From Silene latifolia (Eukaryota; Streptophyta; Magnoliopsida; Caryophyllales; Caryophyllaceae): a stretch of DNA of 64,000 bases. Shown one piece after another: positions 10,480 to 21,528 of this stretch (positions are counted from its first letter, which is position 1; each line of letters begins with the position of its first letter). The notes beneath the pieces were generated by a model. It made no database searches, was not told the DNA's origin, and saw only the letters and a program-made list of their open reading frames with translations. The position numbers and the translations under genes were made by a program. Where the stretch lies: contig NC_133538.1 in NCBI RefSeq assembly GCF_048544455.1, positions 37,573,469 through 37,637,468 on the forward strand, written 5' to 3'.

Positions 10480-11850
10480 AAATATGGGCTTGTTAACACA
10501 CACATGCTCTTTGTTTTTATGTGGCTTGCTTTTACTCCTCAAATTGGGCCTTCCAATGATATGACCCACCAAAGAATCTCCAAGAAGAAGGCATGTTTTG
10601 GTTTCAGCTGGGCACAAGCAGGGGACGAAAAAGGAGGTAGATACTAGATAGTAGATAGCTTAGGGTTTTAGTTTATTCAAAAATCAATAAAATTGCTCCT
10701 GTTTAATTATTTCTAGTTTAGATTTAGTTTATCATCTCAAATTACAATATTTGTATGAAGATTTACCATCTCTTTTCCTCTTTAATTCAAGTTGGGTAAC
10801 TAATTTTTTCCTCCCTTCTAACTTATTTCAAGTTCTTGTTTTTCTTATTTATGCAATTATTTAGTTAAAGTTCCAATCTTTATCATTATTGTCATGTTTA
10901 ATGTTATAATTAGGGTAGTGGGTAGTATGTTTAGTCGTGGGTAGTATGTTTAGTCTTAATTCATTCATGTTAGGTCATTAGATTAGTTGAAAGTTACAAA
11001 CTTTATTATTAGATTATGCTCAATATTATGTTTAGAGTAGTTATTTATGTGTCTTGTGTTTGATTTAGTATGATTATTGAGTAGTTTTCTCACTAGGGTT
11101 CGATTAATCCATAACATGTCAAGTATACTTAATTTGAATCCATAATTAACTAGTTGTTGGGTAATTAGTTGGGGTTAATTAGGGGATTTGACTTGCTTAT
11201 GTTCTATTTGGGATTGTTGTTGACTCTTGACCCTTGACCATCAATGGGAGTTTATTAGGTTGGGAGCCGACTCACCTTACCTAGACTAGTAGCCAACTCG
11301 AGTTGAACCCGAAGGGGAGAACTTGGGAATGGTACCTTTAATTGTCGGTTTGAACTCTACCTTTGGGAAAAGGATTGGGATGACCGAGAAGATAACGTGG
11401 GCTTATTGACCTTACCTTAGGATAAGGGATTCCGAATCACGAACCCGAGAAGGAGGTTATCGGGATGACTACCGTCCTAACACGAGACCGAGAGGGAGGT
11501 GTTAGGCGACTTAGAGGCGTTTTCCCCCTAACCATTACCCAATGACTTGTTAATAGAATTCATGGTTGTAAATAAGGTGTGTTGGTGGAGAAAATCGGAC
11601 CCTAGACCTTCTCTTCATTGCTTAACGCACTATTCTATTATTTGTTTATTTAGTTTAGTAGACTTAATTAGTTTAGTTTAGTTATTTAGCTTAATATCAA
11701 TCAACCTTTTGATTTGCGTAGCTTACTTGTAACTTGAGACAAAAGTAGTACTCAATTTTTGATATCCTTGTGTTTCGATCTCGACTATTCTACTACATTA
11801 CAATAGTTGAGTTAAATTATTTTCCGTCCCCGTGCATAACAATTTAGGCT
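10480..11850 (+). mobile_element. LTR-like remnant of a Ty3/Gypsy (Athila/Tat-type) element
   Basis: No gene is seen in 10091-12041. From about 10480 the sequence has the layout of an LTR plus leader: a promoter-like part, CTTAGGGTTTTAG with an AATAAA-like word near 10685, and at 11220-11560 a GA-rich text (GAACCCGAAGGGGAGAAC, ACCGAGAGGGAGGTGTTAGG) similar to the LTR of the Athila element at 53930-54260. Ends are not resolved, and it may be a solo LTR. Old and decayed. Confidence 0.45.
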
Positions 11851-12046
11851 ACGATTTTTGCTTTTATTACAAACTAATAACTAATGATGCTAATATGGGT
11901 GTTTGTATTCAAATATGAGTTTGAAGACTATACTTACATGTGCGGCGACAAAGTTCAAGATCGAAGTGGAAAATTTATGGATTAATATTTATGTCTTTAA
12001 ATAAGTTTCACAACTTTACTATTAATTTCTTTATAGTCTATGTCCT

Positions 12047-13366
12047 TGACAAGCTAAGTCGCACATCTATCAAAAATAAACCAACTGGCCTAAACTAATG
12101 CAGTGGAGGTAGTCGAGATCGTATTCACAGGGAGACAAATGTGTTCTATCTTCTAATAATAGTCTGTCTAAGTAACAATTCGGGGGTTGTTTGATTGATT
12201 ACTAAAACTAATGTAGCGTAAAGAAAGAGTAAACAAGTAAGAAATTTGGTCTAAGAATATATAAAGAAATAGCTAGGATAGTCGGTTCACCACGGTCAAC
12301 AATGGTCTAAGTTCAGGTCAACGGTCATTATAAAACGGTCTGAAGGGTAATGAACAGGTCCTCTCGGTCCACTATTCGCCCTAGAAACACTTCTAATTTG
12401 CTCTCGCCCAAATTAGAGTATTCTATTGTTCGTGGCAAGTCTTCACCTTTTACAATCTTTCAATCCAGGTCAAGGTTTAACAAGGTGGTCAATTAGTCAC
12501 ATGCATTTAACTAATTAAAACCGCAATTAAGTGCTACGATTAACAATTCAGACGGAGTAAAAGGCTAGACCTAAAAACTTAACAAAATATCATCATAAAA
12601 CCGTGGTTCCACTAAATTCTAGCATAAGAAAATTAGCTACGCATAATTGAATTTACGAAAATAATGATAATAAATATAACGACAAAATTAAACATGATGT
12701 AAGGATATGAATAATAATTAAGCATAAAATATAAAACAATCAAAGTGAAAATAAAGAATTAAAGTAAGAGGACTTAAGGTGGAACAAAGGGAAATTGATT
12801 ACTGAATTAAAGAAGAAAGATTACAAGTTTAAGATCTCGAATTCTCGAATGAAAGCAACGAGTAACAATGTTCTAGCAAAAGTAAGAGATAACCTAATAT
12901 AGTTCTCAGTCCCGCTTTAAATAAAGATAGCTAAGATTAATTAATTAAACAACTAATGGGCCGAATTAACACTTAATCAACACGGCCTGGTATGAAAACC
13001 CAGTCGATCGACTACCCAGAACGGTCGATCGAATTTTTCCTAAGCTGAAGTCAGTCGATCGACAAGAAGTGGCTGTCAATCGACTTTCCTGGGCTGACAA
13101 CAGCGTCCATCATCACTTTATCACGCTTCCTTACGTCTTCACGCATTCCAAGATGATAATTCCCGAGCTTAACTTCACTAGTATCCAAAATGCGACGCCA
13201 GGGATGGGTTTTGGCTTGTTTACACTCCTTCGGCTCCAAATCTGCAATAAATAGAAAATAACACAAAGTAGCAAATTCATGGGAGAATAGTAGCTTACGC
13301 TACTCAAAATGGCATAGAAATGCGTGCTAATGAATAGAATAAAGTGTATAAAATAGGCACGCATGA
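12047..13366 (-). repeat. 3' LTR of outer Athila element
   Basis: Matches 46182-47239 along most of its length (shared start near TTGACAAGCTAAGTCGCAC, shared end AATAGGCACGCAT). Carries four copies of an AGTCGATCGACT-type palindrome at 13002-13085. Left edge abuts the duplication gtcct. Confidence 0.87.
13002..13085. repeat. Palindrome quartet (AGTCGATCGACT type) in Athila LTR
   Basis: Four copies or near copies of AGTCGATCGACT start at 13002, 13023, 13053 and 13074, spaced 21, 30 and 21 bp. The other LTR has them at 46876, 46897, 46927 and 46948 with the same spacing. Confidence 0.85.
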
Positions 13367-14049
13367 AACCTCGCCAAACCAAACCCTTGCTTGTCCCCAA
13401 GCAAGCAAAGACTAAGGACAAAGACAACAAATGGAACGGTAGACAAACTCAGAGCTAAATATGCTTTATACGCCAAAAATCAATGTACAAAATCAATTGC
13501 AAACAAGTTATACTAATGATAAATCTGTTGAACCTTCGACCTTACAAGACTCGTATATATCGGACTCTCACGGGCCGCTTATCACTCATTGAAGAACATG
13601 GTGAGATTATATAGTGTAAGATCAGAAGGGAAACAAGACACTCACCTAACTGTAACCTTTAAGAACATGCATGCAATCTAAAATGATAGTTATCTTTACC
13701 GACCGTACATATGCATTCCAACCAAACATAACCAAGTCACATGCCGAGGACTTACAAATATGGTGAAGTGAGGTAATTGGGTAAGAAGGGGCAAAATGAT
13801 TTGGAAAATTGGAGGTAAGAGACAAGCTAGTACCAAACAAAACCAATAGTAACAAATCCCGCTCAACAACCCAACCATATAAGATGTAGCAATGCCGAAA
13901 CTGGCATAAAACTCACACACTAAAGCAGTATATACTCCTCAGATAATACGGAATAGCTATATAGGAGTAAAACGAAATTCCCATCTTCTTTTTTTTCAAC
14001 TTCATTTCTCTTTTTTTTTTTCTTTTTTTTCTTCTTCATTCAACTATAT
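13367..14049 (-). other. 3' untranslated region of outer Athila element
   Basis: Non-coding stretch between the pol end and the 3' LTR. It contains GGGGACAAGCAAGGG on the minus strand just before the LTR, a purine-rich text often found before Athila 3' LTRs. Homopolymer-rich around 13990-14035. No gene seen. Confidence 0.55.
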
Positions 14050-16164
14050 AGGAGTATATACTCCTCATGAAGGAACCGCTTTCTCTGCTGATATGACAAG
14101 TCAAGAGGCAATAAATCACCTATAATAAAATTATTATAATCAGTATACCAAGGAGTTTCAGCATTAGAAAATAGCCAACAAAATATCATCAGGGAAAGAG
14201 TCATCGATAGGTAAAGAATCTCCCCCTTCTTGCAATGGTAGGCGTGATAAATGATCAGCTACCAAATTCTCAGCGCCTTTCTTGTCTTTAATTTCAAAAT
14301 CAAACTCCTGAAGAAGGAGTATCCATCGCAATAATCTTGGCTTGGCTTATTTCTTAGCAAATAGGTATCTCAGCGCTGCATGGTTAGAAAATACAGTAAC
14401 TTTCGAACCTAATAAGTAAGACCTAAATTTCTCTAGCGCGTATACCACGACTAACAGCTCCTTCTCTATAGTTGCATAACTCACCTGAGCCTCATCCAGA
14501 GTTTGGATTGTATAGTAGATAGCACTCAAAGCTTTGTCTTTCCGCTGGCCTAGCACTGCACCAACTGCATAATCACTAGCATCGCACATAATCTCAAAAG
14601 GCAGCTCCCAGTCTGGAGGCTGAATGATCGGTGCTGTAATCAAAGCCTGCTTCAACCTGCTAAAAGCAGTAAGACATTTATCAGTAAAATTAAATACAGC
14701 ATCCTTAAGTAACAATTGTGTAAGTAGTTTAACAATTTTAGAAAAGTCCTTAATGAACCGGCGGTAAAATCCAGCATGACCAAGGAAACTCTTAACTCCC
14801 TTAACATTAACAGGAGGAGGCAATTGCTCAATCACTTGCACCTTTGCTTTATTAACCTGGATACCCTTATCAGATACTAAGTGCCCAAGGACAATTACCT
14901 CGTTAACCATAAAATGGCACTTCTCCCAATCCAGCACTAAATTAACCTCAATACATCGCTGCAAAACTTTCTCAAGGTTAGTCAAACAATCATCAAAATC
15001 ATTACCATATACGCTAAAATCATCCATGAATACCTCCATAATTGACTCTAAATACTCATAAAATATCCCCATCATGCACCTCTGAAAGGTAATTGGGGCA
15101 TTACACAATCCAAATGGCATTCTGAGATAGGCAAAAACATCATGCGAGCAAGTAAAAGTAGTCTTTTCATGATCGTCAGGATGGATTGGGATCTGAAAGA
15201 AACCTGAATATATATCTAAATAACAGAAAAATTTATGTGAGGCTAATCTCTATACCATATGATCAATAAAAGGAAGGGGCCGGGAAAGTGATCTTTCTTG
15301 GTGGCGGCATTTAATTGTTTATAATCAATGCACATCCGCCAACCCGTTACTACTCTAGTTGGTATTAATTCATTTTTCTCATTTTTCACTACTGTAGTCC
15401 CTCCTTTCTTTGGGACTACCTGAATCGGACTTACTCACTTGGAGTTTGCCAACGGTGTAGATAATACATGCATCAAGTAGCTTCATCACTTCTGCCATAA
15501 CCACATCCTGCATCTTCGGATTCAACTTTCGCTGACCCTGCTAGCAAGGCTTGTGTCCTCCCTCTAGCTTAATTGTATGTATACAAATGTCAGGATTGAT
15601 GCCCTTAAGGTCAGCCAAACTGTATCCTAAAGCTTTCCTGTTTTTCTTAAGAATGACCAACATAGCAGAAAGTTGGTTATCATCAAGTTTAGCATTAATA
15701 ACAGGATATTGCTCGGAGTCATCTAAGAACTCATTTTTAAGGTGAGAAGGAAGAGGTTTACGCTCTGGTATCTTTACCTCAGCAGCATAAGAGGTTTCCA
15801 TAACAGCAATTACCGTCTCACCCTTCTCAATAGTGAACTCCTTACCTTTTAGAGCACCTTTCATCGTCCTATAATCAACATGTACATAGATTCATCTACA
15901 ATGTCTATAGCATAACGTGTATCTTCTATCATAGGCTTAGCCAGCGTGCTAGCCAAATTAAATTTCACCTTATCATCCCCTACCTCGAGAGTCAAACATC
16001 CCTATTTGACATCAATAATAGCCCCTGCTGTATGCAAAAATGGCTTACCCAAGATTATAGGAATCTGAGTATCTTTAGCCATATCTAACACAATAAAATC
16101 AACAGGTATGAAAAATTTACCTATCTTAACAGGGAAATCTTCTAACACACCTAAAGGACGCTTA
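14050..16164 (-). pseudogene. Athila pol part: reverse transcriptase and RNase H
   Basis: Fossil pol of the outer Athila element. Seen in order on the minus strand: the end of the protease region, a linker with KPLPSHLKNEFL, the RT core with MPFGLCNAPITFQRCM and the active-site motif FMDDFSVYG, then HAGFYRRFIKDFSKI and the RNase H start FEIMCDASDYAVGAVLGQ, ending in ADHLSRLP. These enzymes copied the element's RNA into DNA. The segment is interrupted upstream by the Cassandra array at 16165 and carries several breaks. Confidence 0.85.
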
Positions 16165-16479
16165 TGTAATACCCCGGCCCAAACCTGGTCGGGATCGGTT
16201 ACTTATGATAGCTCACCAAGCTGTGTACATGGCCCACAGATCAACACGGGTCCTTTATAGCGCGTTTTGTCCTCACTCATGCGCATCCCGAGAACCTTCC
16301 CAGGAGGTCATCTATCCTAAGACTACTCTCAGCCAAGCACGCTGAACTTTGGAGTTCTTTCACATGGATGACCATAAAAGAAAGTGCACTTTGTTGATAT
16401 GAGTAGTACTTTAAATCCCTTTAAGCACTAGTCATTTAAGCCTATCAATGGACCTCTTCAATTACCGTGTGGTGTTACA
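16165..16479 (-). repeat. Cassandra LTR with 5S rRNA-like segment (copy 1)
   Basis: 315 bp. The 5S-like part is at 16281-16357; read on the minus strand it gives the equivalents of plant 5S AAGTTAAGCGTGCTTGG (box A and intermediate element region) and GGATGGGTGACCTCC (box C region), here with a few changes. Confidence 0.9.
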
Positions 16480-16654
16480 ATCACCCCCACTTGAAGAACG
16501 CAACGTCCTCGTTGCGCATGGAAGCATAACCGCTAACCCAGAATCCTCCCCCGCTAGGTGGGTGATCACAATGGAGCGTATAACAACTGCTTCCGGGAGC
16601 GTATATCAACTGCCTCCCATCACCACATAGTTGCAGGGTTGCTCTGATACCACT

Positions 16655-16969
16655 TGTAACACCCCGACCCAAACCGGGTCGGGAGCGGTTACTTATGATA
16701 GCTCACCAGGCTGTGTACATGGCCCACAGATCAACACGGGTCCTTTATAGCGCATTTTGTCCTCACTCATGCGCATCCCGGGAACCTTCCCAGGAGGTCA
16801 CCCATCCTACGACTACTCTCAGCCAAGCACGCTTAACTTTGGAGTTTTTTCACATGCATGACCATAAAAGAAAGTGCACTTTGTTGATATGAGTAGTACT
16901 TTCAATCCCTTTAAGCACTAGTCATTTAAGCCTATCAATGGACCTCTTTAATTACCTTGTGTTGTTACA
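16655..16969 (-). repeat. Cassandra LTR with 5S rRNA-like segment (copy 2)
   Basis: 315 bp. The 5S-like part is at 16771-16847 and keeps AAGTTAAGCGTGCTTGG and GGATGGGTGACCTCC exactly, the elements that bind TFIIIA/TFIIIC in real 5S genes. Confidence 0.9.
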
Positions 16970-17144
16970 ATCACCCCCACTTGAAGAACGCAATGTCCTC
17001 GTTGCGCCTGGGAGCATAACCGCTAACCCAAAATCCTCCCACGCTAGGTGGGTGATCACAATGGAGCGTATAACAACTGCTTCCGGGAGTGTATAACAAC
17101 TGCCTCCCATCACCACACAGTTGCAGGGTTGCTCTGATACCACT

Positions 17145-17459
17145 TGTAACACCCCGGCCCAAACCGGGTCGGGAGCGGTTACTTATGATAGCTCACCAGA
17201 CTGTGTACATAGCCCACAGATAAACACTGGTCCTTTATAGCGCATTTTGTCCTCACTCATACGCATCCCGGAAACCTTACCAGGAGGTCACCCATCCTAC
17301 GACTACTCTCAGCTAAGCACGCTTAACTTTGGAGTTCTTTCACATGCATGACCATAAAAGAAAGTGCACTTTGTTGATATGAGTAGTACTTTCAATCCCT
17401 TTAAGCACTAGTCATTTAAGCGTATCAATGGAGCTCTTCAATTACCGTGTGTTGTTACA
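17145..17459 (-). repeat. Cassandra LTR with 5S rRNA-like segment (copy 3)
   Basis: 315 bp. The 5S-like part is at 17261-17337 and again keeps the box A and box C type words. Confidence 0.9.
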
Positions 17460-17634
17460 ATCACCCCCACTTGAAGAACGCAATGTCCTCGTTGCGCCTG
17501 GGAGCATAACCGCTAACCCAAAATCCTCCCACGCTAGGTGGGTGATCACAATGGAGCGTATAACAACTGCCTCCGGGAGCGTATAACAACTGCCTCCTAT
17601 CACCACACGGTTGCAGGGTTGCTCTGATACCACT

Positions 17635-17949
17635 TGTAACACCCCGGCCCAAATAGGGTCGGGAGCGCTTACTTATGATAGCTCACCAAGCGGTGTACAT
17701 GGCCCACAGATCAACACGTGTCTTTTATAGCGTATTTTGTCCTCACTCATGCGCATCCCGGGAACCTTCCCAGGAGGTCACCCATTCTAAGACTACTCTC
17801 AGCCAAGCACACTTAACTTTGGAGTTCTTTCACATGGATGACCATAAAAGAAAGTGCACTTTGTTGATATGAGTAGTACTTTCAATCCCTTTAAGCACTA
17901 GTCATTTAAGCCTATCAATGGACCTTTTCAATTATCGTGTGGTGTTACA
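17635..17949 (-). repeat. Cassandra LTR with 5S rRNA-like segment (copy 4, 5'-most)
   Basis: 315 bp. The 5S-like part is at 17751-17827. On the minus strand this is the first LTR of the array, and its right edge meets Athila sequence at 17950. Confidence 0.9.
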
Positions 17950-18239
17950 ACTTAACTGCCTGGTTAGCCATCTGTAGGGTCACGTTGGTAACTTTAAGAT
18001 GCCCCATATTCAGTTTCTCGCAAACCGCATAGGGCATGACATTGACACTGACACCCAAATCACGTAAGGCTTTATCTATTACATGAGTGCCTATGGTACA
18101 GGGAATTGAAAAACTACCCGGATCCTTCAATTTGGGTGGGGATTTGCTTTGTAGGAGTGCACTACATTCTTCTATAAAAGCAATGGTCTCCACTTCGTTA
18201 AAGCTCCTCTTACGAGTTAGAATATTTTTCATAAATTTA

Positions 18240-18818
18240 GCGTGGGAGGGTACCTGGGTAATTAGCTCGGTAAATGGTACAGTTACTTGAAGATTTTTGA
18301 CGACCTCCAAGAATTTACCGAATTGCTGCTCGACCTTTGTGTTCTTTAGGCTCCCCAGAAAAGGAACCTTGATAACGATTGGCAGGTCAGCAGCTTTAGT
18401 CTCCCCTTTATCAGAATTAGACGCCTTATCGGTATTAAAAGGCGTCTCATCAATAACAGGTAACGGATCAGCAGTTTTGTTGAGTGAAAAAGTCGATCGA
18501 CCATCAGAAACTGTCGATCGACTAACACACACGGTCGATCGACTATCCAGCTCAGTCGATCGACTTTTTCCAATTTCCTCATTGTTCACAACTGCAGATT
18601 TAGTCGATCGACTTTTTTCAGGCATTACAGCAGCTTCGTCAGCGTACTTTTCTACCGCATCCACATCTAACTCCTCAATTATGACCTTTTCAGCGTCCTC
18701 GGGCATCTCTGCTCCATCATAAGTAAGACCGCTTCGAAGATGAATTGCATTAGCCATGTCATGCGGCTTCTCAGGCTGAGACGACTGTTTTGGTAATATT
18801 TTACCGACTAAAGATTTG
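18240..18818 (-). repeat. 579-bp identical block, copy 1 (native Athila gag)
   Basis: By eye identical to 36561-37139. On its right it continues into LTR sequence of the Tat element that also has a counterpart beside the second block, but there the two differ by about 5 percent. Here the block is contiguous with Athila gag on the left, so this is the source copy. Confidence 0.82.
18491..18613. repeat. Palindrome array (AGTCGATCGACT) inside Athila gag
   Basis: Copies start at 18491, 18512, 18533 and 18554 (exactly 21 bp apart) with a fifth at 18602. Because 21 bp is seven codons, the protein reads RST at heptad spacing. The same array lies at 36812-36934 in the duplicated block. Confidence 0.87.
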
Positions 18819-18824
18819 AGAGTT

Positions 18825-18929
18825 AATGCGGCTATTCCAATTAAAATACGATATTCAAGACTTAAGCAGATCAGTAGTAAGAACATAACGAGAACGAAAG
18901 TAAAAAACTAGTGCGAGAAAAAAGCAAAC

Positions 18930-18979
<50 letters not shown>

Positions 18980-19599
18980 AACGACACAAGCAAAATGGTG
19001 ACGCGGGAAACCCAAAATGTGGGAAAACCCGCGGGGGGAATGGTATCGCACCAATGATCCACTAGTAGTAATAGTATTCGAGGGTGAACCTAGCTGGAAT
19101 GATCAGGAGGTGCAGCAGTGATCTCCAAATGACTAAGTACAAATGGCACAAACGATGTATAAACTTCTAAATGTGTTAATGATGTTGATTGTCGCAGGTG
19201 ATGAATGATATTTTTCCGAGTGGAGCCAATTAATGAATGAATGCCTTGAATCTGGTGTTTGTTGCTCTTTTATAGCCTCTCTTGAGTTGTTGCACATGTT
19301 TCCTACAAATGCTCAACCATATGCTCCACTCCCTACGAAATAGGAAGTGGTTGCTGACTTTGTCAAAGCTCCTGCTGATAACCGCAATGTTCCTACTGAC
19401 CATTTCAACGTTCCTGCTGGCTGTTTGTTATTTAGTATAACCGTGGCTTTCGTATCACTTGAATGTCTAGGTTTATCCCCCATTATTCTTCCTTGCATCT
19501 AGCAGCCTGCTGCCTTGTCATTGATCCGTGTGCCTCTATTTTACCCAATTGCGAGTTGCCACGTCATGATGAGAATGAGAGGGTATTTTTACCCATACA
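18825..19599 (-). repeat. 3' LTR of Tat element
   Basis: Right end (LTR start on the minus strand) is TGTATGGGTAAAAATACCC at 19599. It contains a (GA)n tract at about 18934-18976. It matches 37140-37704 plus 42982-43231 with about 5 percent difference. The left boundary is estimated. Confidence 0.75.
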
Positions 19600-19917
19600 A
19601 TTACTCCCAAGCAACTGCCAGGTTCTGTTCTTATTCGATGGATGCTGGGAGTTGCTTCCCTTCTGGATGCTGCATGTAGTGGTGATGTCATAGCGTGACA
19701 TTAGCCCACTTGCATTCTTATCCACTAAGATTGACCGTTAGAGGTCTAATCAGTCACTTCCTCTAAATAACTCCCCACCTCCCCCATGTCTCCTTTGGTG
19801 CAAAGGATCTTGCGTCACTACAGGTTGGCGATCTGCCAGCTTGTGCCTCATGCATGGCGCGTTCTGGTTCCGCTCTGCATCCTCGCTGAGGATCACGCTC
19901 TGGGGATTGGTCTGGGT
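19600..19917 (+). other. Start of the antisense gene region of the Tat element
   Basis: Non-LTR sequence of the Tat element left of the nested Tekay insertion. It continues, after the target duplication, at 28307. On the plus strand it would hold the upstream part of the antisense gene described at 28307-29837. No separate gene is recognisable here. Confidence 0.45.
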
Positions 19918-21284
19918 TGTAACACCCCCATACTCCAAGTGCCTTACTAGGACCACTCAGGTATAAGGATGCTACCATCTCGGTTACCCGAGGCAATGAT
20001 AATCATCAGACAATAACGAAATAGCATTTAAATAGTATAACTTTAGTGAAAGGTTAAAATTCAAAGCCAAAACCAAAATACGAATACAAGTTCTCAAAAC
20101 CAACTGTCTAATCAACTAAATGAAATGTTTATTAAACTACTAAAGTTACAGCGGAAGACTTCTACCATCAGACGGTGGCACATCCCAGCTATCCCAGTAA
20201 CTCGACTCATACCTGCTTAATAACTGCTCACCATCCCCGAATGGATCACCACGATTTTAAAACATTAAACGGGTCGATACTAATCACACAATTTATATAA
20301 CCAACAACACAGTAAACAAACAGCTCAACGATCACACACACAATCACACCCACTCCAATCAATCTCCGTCACCGACTGTCCACTGGACCAGCCCTGCTAG
20401 TGGGGGACCGCAGCCGTACCCACCAAATCCCCGCTCATCATACCGAGCGATAACCCTGTCCCATTAATATGCACATCCCCTCCCGTGACGGGTTCCACGG
20501 AGGGCGAAACTAGGGCGTGAAGCCACTCCCGCAAGTGACTCCACTCAGCCGAGAACGCATCTCGAGAACCAGAGACAAACAATCACAACCATTAAGCTGC
20601 AATCAAAACCAACAACCGTCACAATACAAATACGATAATATTCAACAATCACACAACACCAACAGTGCATTATGGGACTAATACTGAGTAGGGAAACCCT
20701 ACCTGGAAAGCAACACAATCAGACGGTCTCACAGCTGATATCAAAAGGCTTCCTCTACGAATCCTCCTCCTAACATACAAACATATAATCACTACCAATC
20801 ACGAAATACAACAAAAACCCCCAAATCCCAAATTAGGGTTTAACCAACTTTAACGAAATACTATAAAAACGGTACGTAAATCTTATCCTCGACACAAGGA
20901 TCACAAAGGTATAAAGAAAGGTAAAACCCGACCTTCCAAGCTCCGGGATTTGTCAACAATGCGATTGATGCGAAGAACGTAGTTTTTTTTCTCTTTTTGA
21001 AAGCAATTAGGTTGAAAAAGTGTTTAAAGAAAAGTGACGGAAGTAATTATATACTTAATCGCATTATTAACAAAACCCGACAAATAATCACCCCGTAAAC
21101 CGGCTACTTGATCGAGTAGCTGAGGTACTCGATCGAGTGCCCCCTTACTCGATCGAGTATCAACGTTACTCGATCGAGTACCCATTAGGTCAGAAACTAT
21201 TTTTAAAACGCAACACACCCTTACTTGACAGAGTAAGGCCTACTCGATAGAGTACCCAGAGACTCATAAAACCGTAGTATTACA
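19918..21284 (-). repeat. 3' LTR of Tekay element
   Basis: 1367 bp; on the minus strand it starts TGTAATACTACGG and ends GGTGTTACA. Carries a palindrome quartet at 21106-21179 and a degenerate pair near 21224-21254. Confidence 0.92.
21106..21179. repeat. Palindrome quartet (ACTCGATCGAGT) in Tekay LTR
   Basis: Four 12-mers start at 21106, 21127, 21147 and 21168 (spacing 21, 20, 21). Three are perfect palindromes and the first has one change. Confidence 0.9.
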
Positions 21285-21528
21285 GTCTTCCCTCCTTAAA
21301 AAGAACTTCGTCCCCGAAGTTCAAACCACAACAAAACAAAGACACACACTACAACACTCCCGACTCAACAACCAAACAAAACTCAACATAAAACATGTTA
21401 CTAACCCAAACTCAACCCGACTCAACCACAACAAACATACCGACACAACATAAAAAGGGTATAAAAAAACTCTTAAAACTCTTCGCGATCATCTCCTACC
21501 CCCCCCCCCCCCCCTAAAAGAAATAAGG

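Larger units (their letters stand above)
16165..17949 (-). mobile_element. Cassandra TRIM retrotransposon, tandem array of 4 LTRs
   Basis: Four 315-bp LTRs separated by three 175-bp internal parts, exactly 490 bp per unit. On the minus strand each LTR runs TGTAACA...GGTGTTACA. Two bases beyond the first three LTRs (minus-strand order) lies a Met-tRNA primer site TGGTATCAGAGC, and a purine run AAGTGGGGGTGA precedes each following LTR. Each LTR holds a 5S rRNA-like segment, the defining feature of Cassandra. Flanks gctta and actta match at four of five bases. It is inserted in the Athila protease-RT interval. Cassandra is non-coding by nature, so no ORF is expected; the units look structurally whole. 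Confidence 0.92.
17950..18824 (-). pseudogene. Athila gag C-terminal part and protease
   Basis: Fossil coding part of the outer Athila element on the minus strand. It begins near the motif DMANAIHLRSGL (Athila gag), passes through an acidic region, then a repeated stretch in which RST recurs every seven residues (18491-18613), and ends in the aspartic protease region (IPCTIGTHVIDKALRDLGVSVNVMP). The RST repeats are the coding form of the AGTCGATCGACT palindrome. A 579-bp part (18240-18818) recurs identically at 36561-37139. Confidence 0.83.

Noticed and set aside
11000-12040. Possible host gene in the stretch before the Athila element
   Set aside because: No sustained reading frame or recognisable protein; the text resembles LTR leader sequence instead.
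16281-17827. A genuine 5S rRNA gene cluster
   Set aside because: Only the 3' two thirds of 5S is recognisable, and each copy is embedded in an LTR with primer site and purine tract, which is the Cassandra arrangement.
16448-17872. Repeated frames of 60-66 codons on both strands in the 490-bp units
   Set aside because: They recur because the Cassandra unit is repeated; Cassandra is non-coding and the frames cover LTR and 5S-like sequence.
18934-18976. (GA)n tract as a host promoter element
   Set aside because: The same tract, with a different length, occurs in both LTRs of the Tat element, so it is part of the LTR.
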